Shown piece by piece: positions 51,618 through 60,537 of a DNA stretch of 64,000 nt. The stretch's first letter is position 1. Each line of letters begins with the position of its first letter. Under the pieces are notes generated by a model that worked only from the letters and a program-made list of their open reading frames with translations, did not search any database and had not been told where the DNA came from. The stretch is from Nocardiopsis alba DSM 43377 (GTDB taxonomy: Bacteria > Actinomycetota > Actinomycetes > Streptosporangiales > Streptosporangiaceae), in contig NZ_ANAC01000018.1 in NCBI RefSeq assembly GCF_000341225.1, positions 62,001-126,000 of the forward strand, read 5' to 3'. Position numbers and translations under genes: made by a program.

Positions 51618-52769
51618 GTGTCCCTCATCGAAGCAATCGTCCTTGGACTGGTCCAGGGGCTGACCGAGTTCCTGCCGATCTCCTCCAGCGGGCATCTGCG
51701 CGTGGTGTCCGCGTTCTTCGGCTGGCCCGACCCCGGTGCGGCCTTCACCGCCGTCAGCCAGATCGGTACCGAGCTGGCCGTGGTCATCTACTTCCGTAAA
51801 CGCATCTGGGCGATCCTGTCGACGTGGACGCGCTCCCTGGTCGTCCGTGAGCTGCGAAGCGATATCAACGCCCGTATGGGGTGGTACGTCATCCTGGGCT
51901 CGGTCCCCATCGTGGTGCTGGGCCTGCTCCTGGAAGACCAGATCGACAGTGTGTTCCGCGATCTGCGTCTGGTCGCGTTGAACCTGATCATCTTCGGTGT
52001 GATCCTCGGTATCGCCGACAGGTACGCGCGTAAGCAGCGCAGCCTGGAGGACCTCAACGTCCCCCGCGGTCTGGCCTTCGGTATGTTCCAGGCTCTCGCC
52101 CTGATCCCCGGCGTCTCGCGTTCGGGCGGCACGATCACCGGTGGAATGCTGCTCGGTTTCAACCGTAAGGACGCCGCCGAGTACGCCTTCCTGTTGGCGC
52201 TGCCCGCGGTCTTCGGTTCGGGCTTCTACAAGATGCTGGACATCGGTGGGGACGAGTACGCCGGTTGGGGCGCCACCATCGTCGGTACGGTCATCGCCGG
52301 TGTCGTCGGCTTCGTGGTGATCGCGTGGCTGATGAAGTTCATCTCCACGCACAGCTTCATGCCCTTCGTCTACTACCGCGTGGCTCTGGGCATCGTCATC
52401 CTGGCGTTGGTGAGCTGGGGCGCGCTCGACCCTCAGGGCGGCGCGGAGTCCCAGCCCGCCCGGAGCGACGTCGTCGCCGAGCAGGAGGCCCCGGAGAAGG
52501 AAGAGGAGGCCCCGGCCGCCGACGAGGAGGAGCGAGAGGCCGAGGCGCCCTCGACCGAGCCCTCCACGGAGGCGGGCGCCCCGGAGGTCGATCCGGCGAC
52601 CGGTTGGGAGATCGACGCCGAGTCCGGTCTGCTCCGCAACCCGGAGAGCGGTCTCCTGCACGATCCGAACCTGGGCATGGACGTCGACTACGACCCCGTG
52701 AGCGGCATGGCCACCAACCCCATGAGCGGTGAACGGTACGCTCCGGACCTCGCCGCGCGGGACCACTAG
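51618..52769 (+). CDS. uppP: undecaprenyl-diphosphate phosphatase with long acidic C-terminal tail
   Basis: 383 residues. Residues 1-275 are a normal UppP/BacA: LVQGLTEFLPISSSGHLRVV (with catalytic Glu and the SSSGH motif) and LIPGVSRSGGTITGGMLLGF (the PGxSRSG motif). It recycles the bactoprenyl carrier used for peptidoglycan and teichoic precursors. The tail from 276 on (about 108 residues) is not part of the family: first Glu/Ala-rich, then near-repeats SGLLRNPESGLLHDP and DYDPVSGMATNPMSG. It should lie on the side where the last TM ends. GTG 51618 with AGAAGG seven bases before. Confidence 0.92.
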   Translation: MSLIEAIVLGLVQGLTEFLPISSSGHLRVVSAFFGWPDPGAAFTAVSQIGTELAVVIYFRKRIWAILSTWTRSLVVRELRSDINARMGWYVILGSVPIVVLGLLLEDQIDSVFRDLRLVALNLIIFGVILGIADRYARKQRSLEDLNVPRGLAFGMFQALALIPGVSRSGGTITGGMLLGFNRKDAAEYAFLLALPAVFGSGFYKMLDIGGDEYAGWGATIVGTVIAGVVGFVVIAWLMKFISTHSFMPFVYYRVALGIVILALVSWGALDPQGGAESQPARSDVVAEQEAPEKEEEAPAADEEEREAEAPSTEPSTEAGAPEVDPATGWEIDAESGLLRNPESGLLHDPNLGMDVDYDPVSGMATNPMSGERYAPDLAARDH

Positions 52770-52802
52770 GGAACGTTCTCCGGCGGTGGTCGGTGAATAA
52801 AG

Positions 52803-52836
52803 CGTGGGGCGGAACCCTGACCGATTCCGCCCCACG
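52803..52836. terminator. bidirectional terminator
   Basis: CGTGGGGCGGAA (52803-52814) pairs with TTCCGCCCCACG (52825-52836), loop of ten, between the convergent uppP and luciferase-like genes. Confidence 0.85.
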
Positions 52837-52931
52837 CCCCGATGATCGGGGGAAGACGATGTCGAGCCCTGCCTGACTCGACACCATCACCCTTGACCCA
52901 GCTCCCCCGACCAGGGCTTTCTCTCGACCTG

Positions 52932-53996
52932 TCAGCCGCTCGTGGGCGCCTCCAGGCCGTAGGCGTCGGCCAGCAGCTCGTAGGAGCGCATGCGGGCCTC
53001 CTTGTCGAAGATCATGGAGGAGAGCATCAGCTCGTCCACCCCGGTGTCGGCGACGAACCGATCGATCTTCGCCACGACGGTCTCGGGTGAGCCGACGAAG
53101 GAGTAACGCAGCATCATGTCGAGCTGCGGCTTCTCCCCGGGGCGCCACATGGTGTCCAGGGCCGAGGGCTCCACGGGCGGCTGAAGGAGTCCGCGCTCGT
53201 TGCGCAGGATCCCGAGGAACGACAGCCGCATGGAGGTGAACAGGCGTTCGGCCTCCTCGTCGGTGTCGGCGACGCACACGTTGATCCCGGCCATGGCGTA
53301 GGGCTTCTCGGCCTGGGCCGAGGGGGCGAACCCCTCCCGGTAGGCGTCCAGCGCGTCGTACAGGGCGCTGGGGGCGAAGTGCGAGGCGAAGGCGTAGGGC
53401 AGGCCCAGGTGCGCGGCCAGTTGGGCGCCGAACAGGCTGGAACCCAGGATCCACAGGGGTACCCGAAGGCCTTCGCCGGGAACGGCGCGCACGGGCTGTC
53501 CGGGAACGGCCGGTTCGAAGTAGGCCTGAAGCTCCTGAACGTCGTTGGGGAACGTGGAGGAGGAGGTCTGGTCGCGGCGCAGCGCTCTCATGGTGCGGGG
53601 GTCGGTGCCGGGGGCGCGTCCCAGGCCCAGGTCGATCCGCCCCGGGTAGAGGGACTCCAGGGTGCCGAACTGTTCGGCGATCACCAGGGGGGAGTGGTTG
53701 GGGAGCATGACGCCGCCCGAGCCCACTCGGATGGTGGAGGTCCCTTCGGCGATGAATCCGAGGGAGACGGACGTGGCGGCGCTGGCGATGGCCCGCATGT
53801 TGTGGTGCTCGGAGAGCCAGAAGCGGTGGTAGCCCCGGCGCTCCAGGTTCTGGGCGAGTTCGCGCGCGTCGCGTAGGGCCCGTCCCGGGTCGGAGCCCTC
53901 GACGATGCCCGCGTGGTCCAGGACGGACAGGGCGGGCCGGGTACCGGGGGTCGCGTCCCCGGAAACGGTCTCGTCGGCCTCTTTGCTGTTCGACAT
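52932..53996 (-). CDS. LLM class flavin-dependent oxidoreductase (luciferase-like)
   Basis: 354 residues, bacterial luciferase fold. Markers: [97 protein letters not shown]. The VLPNH and GRAPG motifs are typical of the MsnO8-like subgroup of FMN monooxygenases. ATG at 53996; a start at 54011 is also open but lies nearer the operator. Divergent from the ArsR-type gene across a 27-bp palindrome, so probably regulated by it. Substrate unknown. Confidence 0.9.
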   Translation of the reverse strand: MSNSKEADETVSGDATPGTRPALSVLDHAGIVEGSDPGRALRDARELAQNLERRGYHRFWLSEHHNMRAIASAATSVSLGFIAEGTSTIRVGSGGVMLPNHSPLVIAEQFGTLESLYPGRIDLGLGRAPGTDPRTMRALRRDQTSSSTFPNDVQELQAYFEPAVPGQPVRAVPGEGLRVPLWILGSSLFGAQLAAHLGLPYAFASHFAPSALYDALDAYREGFAPSAQAEKPYAMAGINVCVADTDEEAERLFTSMRLSFLGILRNERGLLQPPVEPSALDTMWRPGEKPQLDMMLRYSFVGSPETVVAKIDRFVADTGVDELMLSSMIFDKEARMRSYELLADAYGLEAPTSG

Positions 53997-54021
53997 CTCA
54001 GTTACCCCCACTGACCTCGAA

Positions 54022-54048
54022 TGTTCGATGATCGACGATCATCGAACA
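54022..54048. promoter_or_regulatory. perfect 12-3-12 palindrome between oxidoreductase and ArsR-type gene
   Basis: TGTTCGATGATC (54022-54033), spacer GAC, and its exact complement (54037-54048). It lies 26 bases before the oxidoreductase start. A -10-like TACACT (54056-54061) for the plus-strand gene follows eight bases later. Probably the operator of the ArsR-type protein, controlling both directions. Confidence 0.75.
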
Positions 54049-54177
54049 GTGACGGTACACTCGCGCCTGAACACGGGCCAAATCCGATTCGGGACATCGT
54101 GGGGCGTTTCGCATGCTCACGCCGGTGGTCGGTCCGTGCGGAAACGGCCGGGTGGCGGCGGAATCGGAGGTGGGGCC

Positions 54178-54504
54178 TTGGGGGCCAAGGGAGTGTCCAA
54201 GGGGGCGGGGCATCCGGCGCTGTGCGACGTGGAACTGGTCACGGTCCTGTCCGCGTTGGCCGAACCCACACGACTGCGGATCGTGGCCATGCTCTCCGAG
54301 CCCGGGGGCGAGCGTGCCTGGAAGGACATCGACCTGCCGATCGCGCAGTCGACGCTCAGCCACCATCTGAAGATCCTGCGCAACGCCGGCCTGGTGCGCA
54401 ACCGGACCGAAGGGACGCGCTGCTTCGTCTCGTTGCGCGAGGAGGAGATGGAGGGTCGGTTCCCCGGGTTGCTGGAGACGGTCCTGCACTGTCGGGACCG
54501 GTAG
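54178..54504 (+). CDS. ArsR family transcriptional regulator
   Basis: 108 residues with a winged helix: SALAEPTRLRIVAMLSE, then IAQSTLSHHLKILRNAGLVRNRTEGTRCFVSL, the ArsR recognition helix and wing. No Cys pair or His set of a metal sensor is seen (one Cys near each end only), so a small-molecule or redox effector is more likely. TTG 54178 is chosen because GGAGGTG lies six bases before; the in-frame region upstream is Gly/Arg-rich and crosses the operator. Confidence 0.85.
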   Translation: MGAKGVSKGAGHPALCDVELVTVLSALAEPTRLRIVAMLSEPGGERAWKDIDLPIAQSTLSHHLKILRNAGLVRNRTEGTRCFVSLREEEMEGRFPGLLETVLHCRDR

Positions 54505-55977
54505 GGCGCGAAGGCGCGTCGCCGCTCCTCGCGGTTCGTCGAGCCCGGGGGAGGGGACGCGAGAAGGACGAGTGGGTCGTGCCACTCGTGTCGATACCGC
54601 TTCGTCCGCGCTCACGTTGGGACCAACGAGGCCGCCCCCGGGTGAGTTCCCGGTCGAGGGGTTTTCTTGTTCCGGTCCGCTGCGGAGCGTGACGGCCCGT
54701 CGATGCCGGGATGGCGGAGAGGTCGGGCACATGCGAAGACCCGGCGACTCTCTCCCCCTATGAGAGGTCGCCGGGCCTCCATCCCCTTACGGAACAGGGT
54801 CCCTGAACCTGCCGATCCCCTTTCCCTCCCAAGTGCCGTACGGCTGGAGGGGCGGTCGGACCAGAGACCCGCGGTGGTCGGCGAGGTATCCACGTGCGTG
54901 AAGAACGTGAATTCCCCCGAAAACCTCGCTCCACCTTGTGAGAAAAGGATCCTCGAAAGATCTTCCCGGGAATGACGAGCTTTCGGTCTCCTTCTCGGGT
55001 GAGCCCCGCCTGACCTCGTGTGACAAACGCTGAAAAGCCGGGCCTGTGATGTACTCTAGCGCCTCCTCGGACCATTCTTGACCCTCCTATGGGAAGCGTG
55101 TCGTGGCCGACTCTCGCCCATCGGGGTATCCGAAACGGATGATCGCGTGGAACGCCCTGTACATCGTTCGGACAGCACGACAGAACCGGTTCTCGGGTGC
55201 GGAGTCCGCTCCTGTCGTCCGACCGACGACTCCGAGTATGCCTGAGAACAGGGGTCGCCCGCAGGGATTCGGAGTTAATGATCGGCGCGCGTCCGGTGGT
55301 TTGTCCGAATCGAGGGGTGTGGGGCGGTGTCGGGGGGTGGAATGTTGGCGTTGCGGGACCTTGGGCACGTTTGGCGAGTCCGTTTGTCCTTAAAGTAGTC
55401 GCTTGTGAACGCCCGTGATGGGCGCGATGCGAAGTCCGTTCGGAGACGGGGTTCCCGAAAATGGGTGCCGTCCTCGAAAAGGTTGCTCGACGTTGCATAA
55501 CAAGGCGAGTGGAAGGTTCGCTCTCCTCCGTTCCGGTGTGATGGAGAAGGGAACGCGCCCGCGCCCTTCAAGAGCGTTCGGAGGTGGTGAAGCGGAGGTC
55601 GAACCCATCGGGGTCGAAGGTCGAACGTGAATCCCGACTTTCGATCCGGTCGTTCGGGCCGCGCTTTCGAGTGTCCCTTTCGGGGAGAGGGGGGGACGGT
55701 TTTCCCGAAGGGCCGACGCGGGTCGACGGGCGTCTCGGGCGGTAAACGGATCGGAGGTGAGAACCGGGGTATCGGCGGCGTACCGGGAGGTTCACCGACC
55801 GGGCGGGAGGATCGGGGCGAGCCCGTCGTTCTCCGGAGGGATGGCCGGTTCCGGGCTCGGGCAAGTAGTGCAGAACAGTCAGAAGCGGGCATTTCACAGC
55901 ACCATGAGGTGGTGAAGGACATCACACCTCGGGTACGGTGCTGCGCGCTCTCACCCCCCGGCCTTGGAGGTCCCCTC
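54505..55977. other. long gene-free region upstream of the kinase gene
   Basis: 1473 bases. No frame has both a ribosome site and a family motif. The reading frame of the kinase stays open back to 55627 but the extension is Arg/Gly-rich and unlikely coding. Hairpins: ACGAGTGG/CCACTCGT (54568-54589) and the stronger one listed at 54739-54774. The stretch 55250-55500 has promoter-like AT-rich patches (for example CCTTAAAGT near 55389). Confidence 0.5.
54739..54774. terminator. hairpin, probable terminator
   Basis: CCCGGCGACTCTCT (54739-54752) pairs with AGAGGTCGCCGGG (54762-54774) leaving a single bulged T, loop of nine. Distance to the ArsR-type stop is 234 bases. Confidence 0.45.
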
Positions 55978-58101
55978 GTGATGATCGGCGACACGCTCGG
56001 CGGCTACAGACTCGAGAAGAAACTGGGCGAAGGCGGTTACGGGACGGTCTACCTCGGTCGTCGTGAGGACGGCGAGCCCGGGGCGGTCAAGGTTCTGCAT
56101 CCCCACATCGCGGGGACCCCCGAGTTCCGTCGGCGTTTCCAGGCCGAGGCGATGCTCAGTATGGACATCCCGCCCTACTTCATCGCCCGGGTGCTCAAGA
56201 CGGGGGATCCCGAGGCCCGCCCGGAGCCCGATCAGGAACCCGCCTGGGTGGTGACCGAGTACGTCGAGGGTCGGACACTGCGCAAGCTCGTGATGGGCGA
56301 CGGCAGTGACGAGGGGCCCTTGGGAGAGGACGACCTCCACCGTACGGCGGTCGCCACGGCCACCGCCCTGGTCTCCATCCACAGCGCGGACGTGGTCCAT
56401 CGGGACTTCACCCCCTCCAACATCATGGTCACCGGGGACGGGGTCCGGGTGATCGACTTCGGGATCGCGCGCGCGGTCGAGGAGGCCCCGACGATGGCCA
56501 GCGGCTCGACCGGGACCCTGCGGTACATGGCCCCGGAGCAGATCCTGGGAACCGAGGTCAGCCCGGCGATCGACGTGTTCGCCTGGGGCGCGGTGATCGC
56601 GTTCGCGGGCACGGGCCGGGACGTCTTCGACGGTGGGAGCGCCTGGGAGACACGTCAGCGGATCCTCTACGGCGAGGCCGATCTGCGGGGGCTGCCCGAG
56701 GCACTCGTCGGGGTCGTGTCCTGGTGCCTGGAGAAGGATCCGGAACTACGACCCACCTCGCACCGGCTGCTGTCCCGACTCCTGGGGAAGGAGACCTCGT
56801 CGATCGAGGAGGAGGGGGAGGCCACCCAGAGGGACAGCCGGACCCTCCTGGACGAGGGGGCGGCCGCGTTCTGGCGCAGCATCACCATGGGGATGAGCGG
56901 CTTCCCCACGGTGGCCGGGCCCGACCGCGAGGGGACGTTCGAGATCGCCGGCACCTTCTACGGGACGGTGGCCGAGCTCGCCCGCGGGGTGCAGAGCAGA
57001 TGGCCGGAGGCCCACGGGATGCTCCGGGACGCGCACAAACGCCAGGAACTGTTGCGGTGGCTCCCCGAAGAGGAGGGCAAGGCGCGCGAGATCGTGGGGG
57101 TACTGCCCGAGGCCTGGGGAGGAGCCGACGTCCAGGCCGCCAATCTGGTCGCCGAACTCTCTCCCGACCTGCCCGCCCTCTTCCGTGACCTGGACATGTC
57201 CTGGGGTGCCCTGTTCAGCACCAAGGACGGGCGTGCCTGGCCCTATCGGGAGCCCGAGCACGAGCGGCTCATGGATCTGGTGGAACGCCATGGCCTGTTG
57301 AAGGCGCTCAGCGGTCACCACTGCATCGGCAGCGACCATTCCTGTCGACGGGAACGTCCTTGTTCTCGCTATGTGCACGTCGCCCGCCAGGCCTCCGACC
57401 TCTTCGAGAGGCTGCGCGCGCTGGAGGGGTGGCTGCGAGGTGCGGCCGCGACCGCCGGATTCGACCGGGAGCGGCTCTCCCCGGTGGAGAAGGGCGACCT
57501 GGTCCACATGCTCGGCACCCACGAGCGGCGGAACGGCGAGGCGCCGGCCTTGGCGGTGTGGGCGACCCAGGGGCTTCCGGAGGGCGAACTGCGCGAGAGG
57601 GCGCGCAGGGTCGTACGGGAGGCGGACGACCCGTGGCCGGCCGCGGTGGCGCTGTACGCGTGCCGAGACGATCTGCGCAGGGTCTCCGAGAGGTCGGCGG
57701 GTCCACGCGAACGCCCGGGGCCGAGGCCGGCGGTCGATCACGGGAGGAGGAAGGGGGGCGGGCGCGGACGCCGGGGGCCGGTGGGGCGGGAACCCCGCGG
57801 GCTCTCCCGTCTCCTCTGGGCGGTCGGGGCGATCCTGGTGGTCGCCGGCGTGGTGCTCGGGGCGCTCTATTGGGGTGACCTGACCCTGCTCGCGTTGATG
57901 GCGACCGGGGCGGGGGCGGCCTTGATCGTGATCGGGCGGGTCCTGTTGGAGGACCACCGCAAGGCTCTGACCGGCGAGGAACGGGGAGAGCACGGCTCGG
58001 AGGCCGGAACGGCGGGGGAGAGCCCCGTGGACGAGGCTCCTCTGGGGGACGAGGAACGGCGTGCGGAGTTGCTCCGTCATCTGTTCGACTTCCCCGAGTG
58101 A
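55978..58101 (+). CDS. Hanks-type serine/threonine protein kinase with novel middle region
   Basis: 707 residues. Kinase domain (about 8-265): glycine loop GEGGYGTVYLG, VAIK-type GAVKVL, catalytic loop VHRDFTPSNIMV (HRD kept; the usual L-K-P-x-N has Phe-Thr-Pro), metal loop VIDFGIAR, and APEQ. Residues ~280-590 fit no family I know: mostly helical, with a Cys/His cluster HHCIGSDHSCRRERPCSRYVH. Two TMs at about 612-635 and 637-657, then a short acidic tail ending LLRHLFDFPE. GTG 55978 is seven bases after GGAGG; ATG 55981 is almost equal. Likely a membrane-anchored sensor or regulator kinase. Confidence 0.88.
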   Translation: MMIGDTLGGYRLEKKLGEGGYGTVYLGRREDGEPGAVKVLHPHIAGTPEFRRRFQAEAMLSMDIPPYFIARVLKTGDPEARPEPDQEPAWVVTEYVEGRTLRKLVMGDGSDEGPLGEDDLHRTAVATATALVSIHSADVVHRDFTPSNIMVTGDGVRVIDFGIARAVEEAPTMASGSTGTLRYMAPEQILGTEVSPAIDVFAWGAVIAFAGTGRDVFDGGSAWETRQRILYGEADLRGLPEALVGVVSWCLEKDPELRPTSHRLLSRLLGKETSSIEEEGEATQRDSRTLLDEGAAAFWRSITMGMSGFPTVAGPDREGTFEIAGTFYGTVAELARGVQSRWPEAHGMLRDAHKRQELLRWLPEEEGKAREIVGVLPEAWGGADVQAANLVAELSPDLPALFRDLDMSWGALFSTKDGRAWPYREPEHERLMDLVERHGLLKALSGHHCIGSDHSCRRERPCSRYVHVARQASDLFERLRALEGWLRGAAATAGFDRERLSPVEKGDLVHMLGTHERRNGEAPALAVWATQGLPEGELRERARRVVREADDPWPAAVALYACRDDLRRVSERSAGPRERPGPRPAVDHGRRKGGGRGRRGPVGREPRGLSRLLWAVGAILVVAGVVLGALYWGDLTLLALMATGAGAALIVIGRVLLEDHRKALTGEERGEHGSEAGTAGESPVDEAPLGDEERRAELLRHLFDFPE

Positions 58102-58442
58102 GGCCGAAGGGCGGTGCCACCCCAACAACCTGATAACGGAGCGGGGACGCGAAGAAGGGGGATCGGATGCTGTGATGCCGGTCGCATCGCCTGTCCTCGG
58201 CGTGGGGAAAGGGCGGCCATCGCCGCTTTGAACAGCGGATACCGTCTCCTCGGAAGGCTATGAGGCGGTCTTCGGGAACGCTCCCGAACGGTCTCGGAAG
58301 GGCCTTCGAACGGTGTTCGAGGGGTGGGTGCGGGGCTAGGCCCATTCCCCCCATTGGGTAGATTCGCAGGACCACGGGTTCGAAAGCACCATCCCGGAAC
58401 AGCCCACCACAACCGCCCCTGCCGTGTGGAAAGCTCCCCCTC
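58102..58442. other. intergenic region between the two kinase genes
   Basis: 341 bases. A promoter-like GGGTAGATTCG lies near 58356, before the second kinase. No terminator-like hairpin was found after the first kinase, so read-through is possible. Confidence 0.45.
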
Positions 58443-60524
58443 ATGGACTCCTCCTCCCCCGCTCTGCCGCCGAACGTCACCCCGCTGACCGATGGCGACC
58501 CGCTCCAGGTGGGCCGCTACCGGCTGGTCGGGCGACTCGGCGCCGACGGTCTGGGCACCCTGTACGCGGGGGTCTCGCCGGACCACGAGGCGGTCTCCCT
58601 GAAGATCGCGGCGCCGGAATGGACGGCCGGGGGCGACGACACGGGTGGGGAGGTGATCGGGGAACGCCTCGACGGGGTGTGCGGCCTGGGGGTGCGCGAC
58701 GGCGGGGTCCATGAGGGACGGCCTTGGGCCGCGATCGACCATGTGCCCGGGCTGGAGTTCCCCCAGGGGTTGTGGGTCGAAGGCCGACCGGACGAGGGGC
58801 GGGTGCTCGCTCTGGCCGCCGGCCTGGCGGAGGCGCTCTCCTCCCTCCATTCCAAAGGCCTGGTCCACGGGGACCTGCGCCCCGTGAACGTGGTGATCGC
58901 CGCGGACGGGCCCCGTCTGATGGACTTCGGTCTCACCCGGCGGATCGACTCGGTGACCCCGACCCAGAACGCCGACTGCCTGGGCTGGTCCGCTCCCGAA
59001 CGCTACGAGGGGGCCGTCGCCTCCACCGCCACCGACGTGCACGGTTGGGCCGGGTTGGTCGTGGCCGCCGCCACCGGAGGTCCGCCCTTCGGAACCTCCC
59101 CCGCCGGGCATCTTCCGGGACGTGTCCCCGGGCAGATCGTCTGGGAGATGGCGGCCCGCGCGCGTGAGGTGCGGGTCGATCTCGATCGGGTCCCCGAGAC
59201 CCTGCGCCCCCTGGTCTCCAGGGCGCTCTCCGCGGACCCGGCGCTTCGCCCCGGTGCCGAGGACGTCTACCTGGAATGCCTGCTGCTGCTCGGCATCGAC
59301 GAGCAGGCCACCGCCGACACCTGGTCCGATCGACTACGTGAACTGGTCGCCGGGCACTGGCCCGTGTTGGACCTGGACCGTTACGATCCGGTCCGGTGGA
59401 GCGACCTGGCCCTGACCCCGGAAGGGCGGGGGCGAGAGGACCGCCTCCCGGACTCCGGCCCCGGGAACCCGATGGAGTCCGACCCGGAGCCGCCGGAGAG
59501 GGGCGCGGACGTCCCGGTCCCCGGTATCACCGCCTCCGGAGCCGCCGGCGCGCGCCGTGACGGAGAGGCCGCGGACTACCTGTTCGGCGGCGCTCGGAGC
59601 GGAGGATCGGAACCGGCTCCGGAGCCCGGCGAGAGCGTGCCCGCGAGGAGCGGGGGCGGGCGACGTACGGGGCTTCTCCTCGGCGCGGCCGGCGCGGCGC
59701 TGCTCCTGTTGCTGGGCGGCGGCTACGTGCTGTTCGACGCCTTGGGGGAATCCTCGGGGGTCTCCGCGGACGAGGAGGGCGGGTCGGAGCCGGAGGAGGG
59801 TTCGGGGGAGGGCGCCATGGCCTCCGACGAACCCGTGCCCTTGGACTGCTCGGACACCGAACGGGTCCAGGCCCAACAGTCACTGGCGCACTGGCGCCCC
59901 TTCGATCCCGAAGCGGGCTCGAGTGAGAGCCTTCTACCCCTGCTCACCCCGGGGCCCGAGGGCGTCCCCGTGGCCGACGCCGAGATCTGGCCGTTCGCCT
60001 ACCCGGTGGATCACGACACCGTCGACTTCGGTCTGGCAACCCCGGAGATCCCGGCGTTTCCCGTGGTCAGCGTGTGCATGTCCCAGGTGCGGGGCACCCC
60101 CGAGGGGGCGGAGTTCACCGTCGAGGTGACCTATCACCCGAACATGGGCTCGTACAACGTGTACGCCGAGGACTTCATGGCCCTCACCCCGCTCGATCCG
60201 GAGCAGAACGGCGGGGTCGACAAGCTGACCCTCAGGGGCGGCGGCGGATACGAGTTCGGTTCTCCCTTGACCACGTTGGCGGTGTTGAGTCCGGAACACC
60301 CGTCGGAACGGCTGACCGTCCTCATCCCCGGCTCCCCCGAACGCGGGGGCGTCGCCTACCGTCCGACCGCGCACTCCGGGTCCCTGGTGCACGAGTTGAG
60401 CGGACACTGCTACGACGTGGACGGCACGTTGGGGTGGCGGGACCGGGAGCGGCTGGGGTCGGGCTTCTTCGCCCTCCCGGACACCTCGCTGACGGACAAC
60501 GACATGATGGACTGCCCGACCTGA
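58443..60524 (+). CDS. membrane serine/threonine protein kinase-like protein with extracellular domain
   Basis: 693 residues. Kinase-like domain (about 22-290): GADGLGTLYAG, VSLKI (Lys kept), LVHGDLRPVNVVI in place of HRDLKPEN, MDFGLTR in place of DFG's usual context, and SAPERYEG. Arg of HRD is Gly and Lys of the loop is Arg, so activity may be low, although HGDLRPEN-type kinases occur in actinomycetes. A Ser/Pro-rich linker leads to one TM (about 410-432), then ~260 extracellular residues with four Cys (DCSDTERVQ, SVCMSQV, HCYDVDG, MMDCPT). ATG 58443 with GGAAAG. Typical sensor-kinase layout; the ligand is unknown. Confidence 0.82.
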   Translation: MDSSSPALPPNVTPLTDGDPLQVGRYRLVGRLGADGLGTLYAGVSPDHEAVSLKIAAPEWTAGGDDTGGEVIGERLDGVCGLGVRDGGVHEGRPWAAIDHVPGLEFPQGLWVEGRPDEGRVLALAAGLAEALSSLHSKGLVHGDLRPVNVVIAADGPRLMDFGLTRRIDSVTPTQNADCLGWSAPERYEGAVASTATDVHGWAGLVVAAATGGPPFGTSPAGHLPGRVPGQIVWEMAARAREVRVDLDRVPETLRPLVSRALSADPALRPGAEDVYLECLLLLGIDEQATADTWSDRLRELVAGHWPVLDLDRYDPVRWSDLALTPEGRGREDRLPDSGPGNPMESDPEPPERGADVPVPGITASGAAGARRDGEAADYLFGGARSGGSEPAPEPGESVPARSGGGRRTGLLLGAAGAALLLLLGGGYVLFDALGESSGVSADEEGGSEPEEGSGEGAMASDEPVPLDCSDTERVQAQQSLAHWRPFDPEAGSSESLLPLLTPGPEGVPVADAEIWPFAYPVDHDTVDFGLATPEIPAFPVVSVCMSQVRGTPEGAEFTVEVTYHPNMGSYNVYAEDFMALTPLDPEQNGGVDKLTLRGGGGYEFGSPLTTLAVLSPEHPSERLTVLIPGSPERGGVAYRPTAHSGSLVHELSGHCYDVDGTLGWRDRERLGSGFFALPDTSLTDNDMMDCPT

Positions 60525-60537
60525 CCGGCCACAGGGG

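Noticed and set aside
55627-55977. N-terminal extension of the kinase frame
   Set aside because: Arg/Gly-rich, no ribosome site at its ATG; GGAGG lies right before the start at 55978, and kinase homology begins at once.
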